Of a stretch of DNA of 64,000 nucleotides, positions 63,526 through 64,000 are shown in pieces. The notes below the pieces were generated by a model. The model had not been told where the DNA came from. It made no database searches and saw nothing but the letters and a program-made list of their open reading frames with translations. The stretch comes from Colwellia sp. 12G3 (lineage in GTDB: Bacteria; Pseudomonadota; Gammaproteobacteria; Enterobacterales; Alteromonadaceae). Position numbers and translations under genes: made by a program. Positions within the stretch are counted from its first letter, which is position 1. Every line of letters starts with the position of its first letter. The DNA lies in NCBI RefSeq assembly GCF_002836775.1, contig NZ_PJAQ01000054.1, positions 62,001-126,000 on the forward strand, read 5' to 3'.

Positions 63526-64000
63526 ATGAAGGCATTGGTTGTTGAACCCTCAAAAATGTATCAATTACTGTTAAATGAATTTCTCAATGGTTTTTCCATC
63601 AGTCATGAAGTTGTCACCACCGGTGAAGCAGCATTAATTGCGTTAGCAAAAGAACCGGTAGATTTCATTATTATTGCGATGAATCTATCAGATACGCTGG
63701 CAACCACACTCGCGAGTCAAATTAAATCCCAGAAAAATTTAGCTAACACCATCATTGTCATTATGACAGGTGAGCAAGATCCGTCGAAACTATTGCAAAT
63801 GAAAACGGCAGACATAAATCATGTGTGTCAACGACATCAGTTAAATCAGCTAAAAGACATTTTAACTAAATTAACGCAAGGTGACCTAACCATTAGCAGG
63901 GTTTCAGGACATATATTATACCTTGAAGACCACTTGACACTTGCCAATATGACGATGGATATTCTTACGCAAATGGGCTTAACTTTTGACCACAGCTGTT
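63526..64000 (+). CDS. Response regulator with tandem receiver domains, 5' part
   Basis: An open frame of 158 codons from ATG 63526 that runs off the window. The first domain (MKALVVEPSKMYQLLLNEFL, then TGEAALIALAKEPVDFIIIA and MNLSD) has receiver-fold order, but Ala51 stands where the phosphoacceptor Asp is expected and EPS replaces the acidic pair. It is thus probably a pseudo-receiver. A second receiver begins near residue 128 (ILYLEDHLTLANMTMDIL) with an acidic Glu-Asp pair; its phosphorylation site lies outside the window. The output domain is unknown, perhaps GGDEF. Confidence 0.7.
   Translation, partial: MKALVVEPSKMYQLLLNEFLNGFSISHEVVTTGEAALIALAKEPVDFIIIAMNLSDTLATTLASQIKSQKNLANTIIVIMTGEQDPSKLLQMKTADINHVCQRHQLNQLKDILTKLTQGDLTISRVSGHILYLEDHLTLANMTMDILTQMGLTFDHSC

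Noticed and set aside
1..64000. CRISPR arrays, rRNA or tRNA genes
   Set aside because: No regularly spaced direct repeats, no cas genes, and no tRNA cloverleaf or rRNA sequence were seen on either strand.
1..64000. Insertion sequence or prophage
   Set aside because: No transposase, integrase or phage structural gene is encoded; the only mobile-looking DNA is short and non-coding.

Overview
The window looks like chromosome from a marine gammaproteobacterium of the Alteromonadales, most likely Colwellia or a close relative. This rests on AT-rich DNA with a strong preference for A/T third positions, the housekeeping block gmk-rpoZ-spoT-trmH-recG, and a large exosortase A (XrtA) polysaccharide locus. 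Species assignment is inference; no search was run and base composition was judged by eye.

Region 1 (1-22534, all + strand) is an XrtA/PEP-CTERM-associated exopolysaccharide locus. It begins inside a FemAB-like gene. Then follow the XrtA-type sugar transferases, exosortase A fused to its EpsI-like tail, an asparagine-synthase-like amidotransferase, two more glycosyltransferases, a 28-residue membrane mini-ORF, the O-antigen-ligase/polymerase-like protein, a polysaccharide deacetylase, three GT4-type glycosyltransferases, two different Wzx-type flippases, a GT2 glycosyltransferase, an OafA-like acyltransferase and two membrane-anchored parallel beta-helix proteins. Many junctions are ATGA, TTGA or short overlaps, so most of it is probably one or two long transcripts. 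No PEP-CTERM substrate protein lies in the window. ManC (22865-24295) follows after a 330-base spacer and would feed GDP-mannose to the pathway.

Region 2 (24362-31616, - strand) has a very large lipoprotein with seven cysteine-paired InlB-like repeats and a carbohydrate-lyase-like C-terminus, a Tag-family DNA glycosylase, and oligopeptidase A. Region 3 (31896-44530) holds a 1523-residue propeller-PAS-GGDEF-EAL protein, glutathione reductase, two small envelope proteins on the - strand, and a heavy-metal RND efflux operon (His-rich small protein, adaptor, pump) without an outer-membrane channel.

Region 4 (44564-64000) is core genome: a 730-base spacer with two consensus DnaA boxes and terminator-like hairpins, polA, a periplasmic solute-binding protein, an SLC13-type symporter, recG, trmH, ridA, spoT, rpoZ, gmk, an aromatic/aspartate aminotransferase, a DUF445 protein, a lipoprotein cyclophilin, a TraF-like envelope protein, greB, and the start of a tandem-receiver response regulator.

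Non-coding structure worth noting: a dispersed palindromic repeat (four copies, with compensatory changes in the stem), a 265-bp MITE-like element between rpoZ and gmk with a 44-bp partial copy on the other side of rpoZ, and several perfect long inverted repeats, including a 19-bp one just upstream of the GGDEF-EAL gene.
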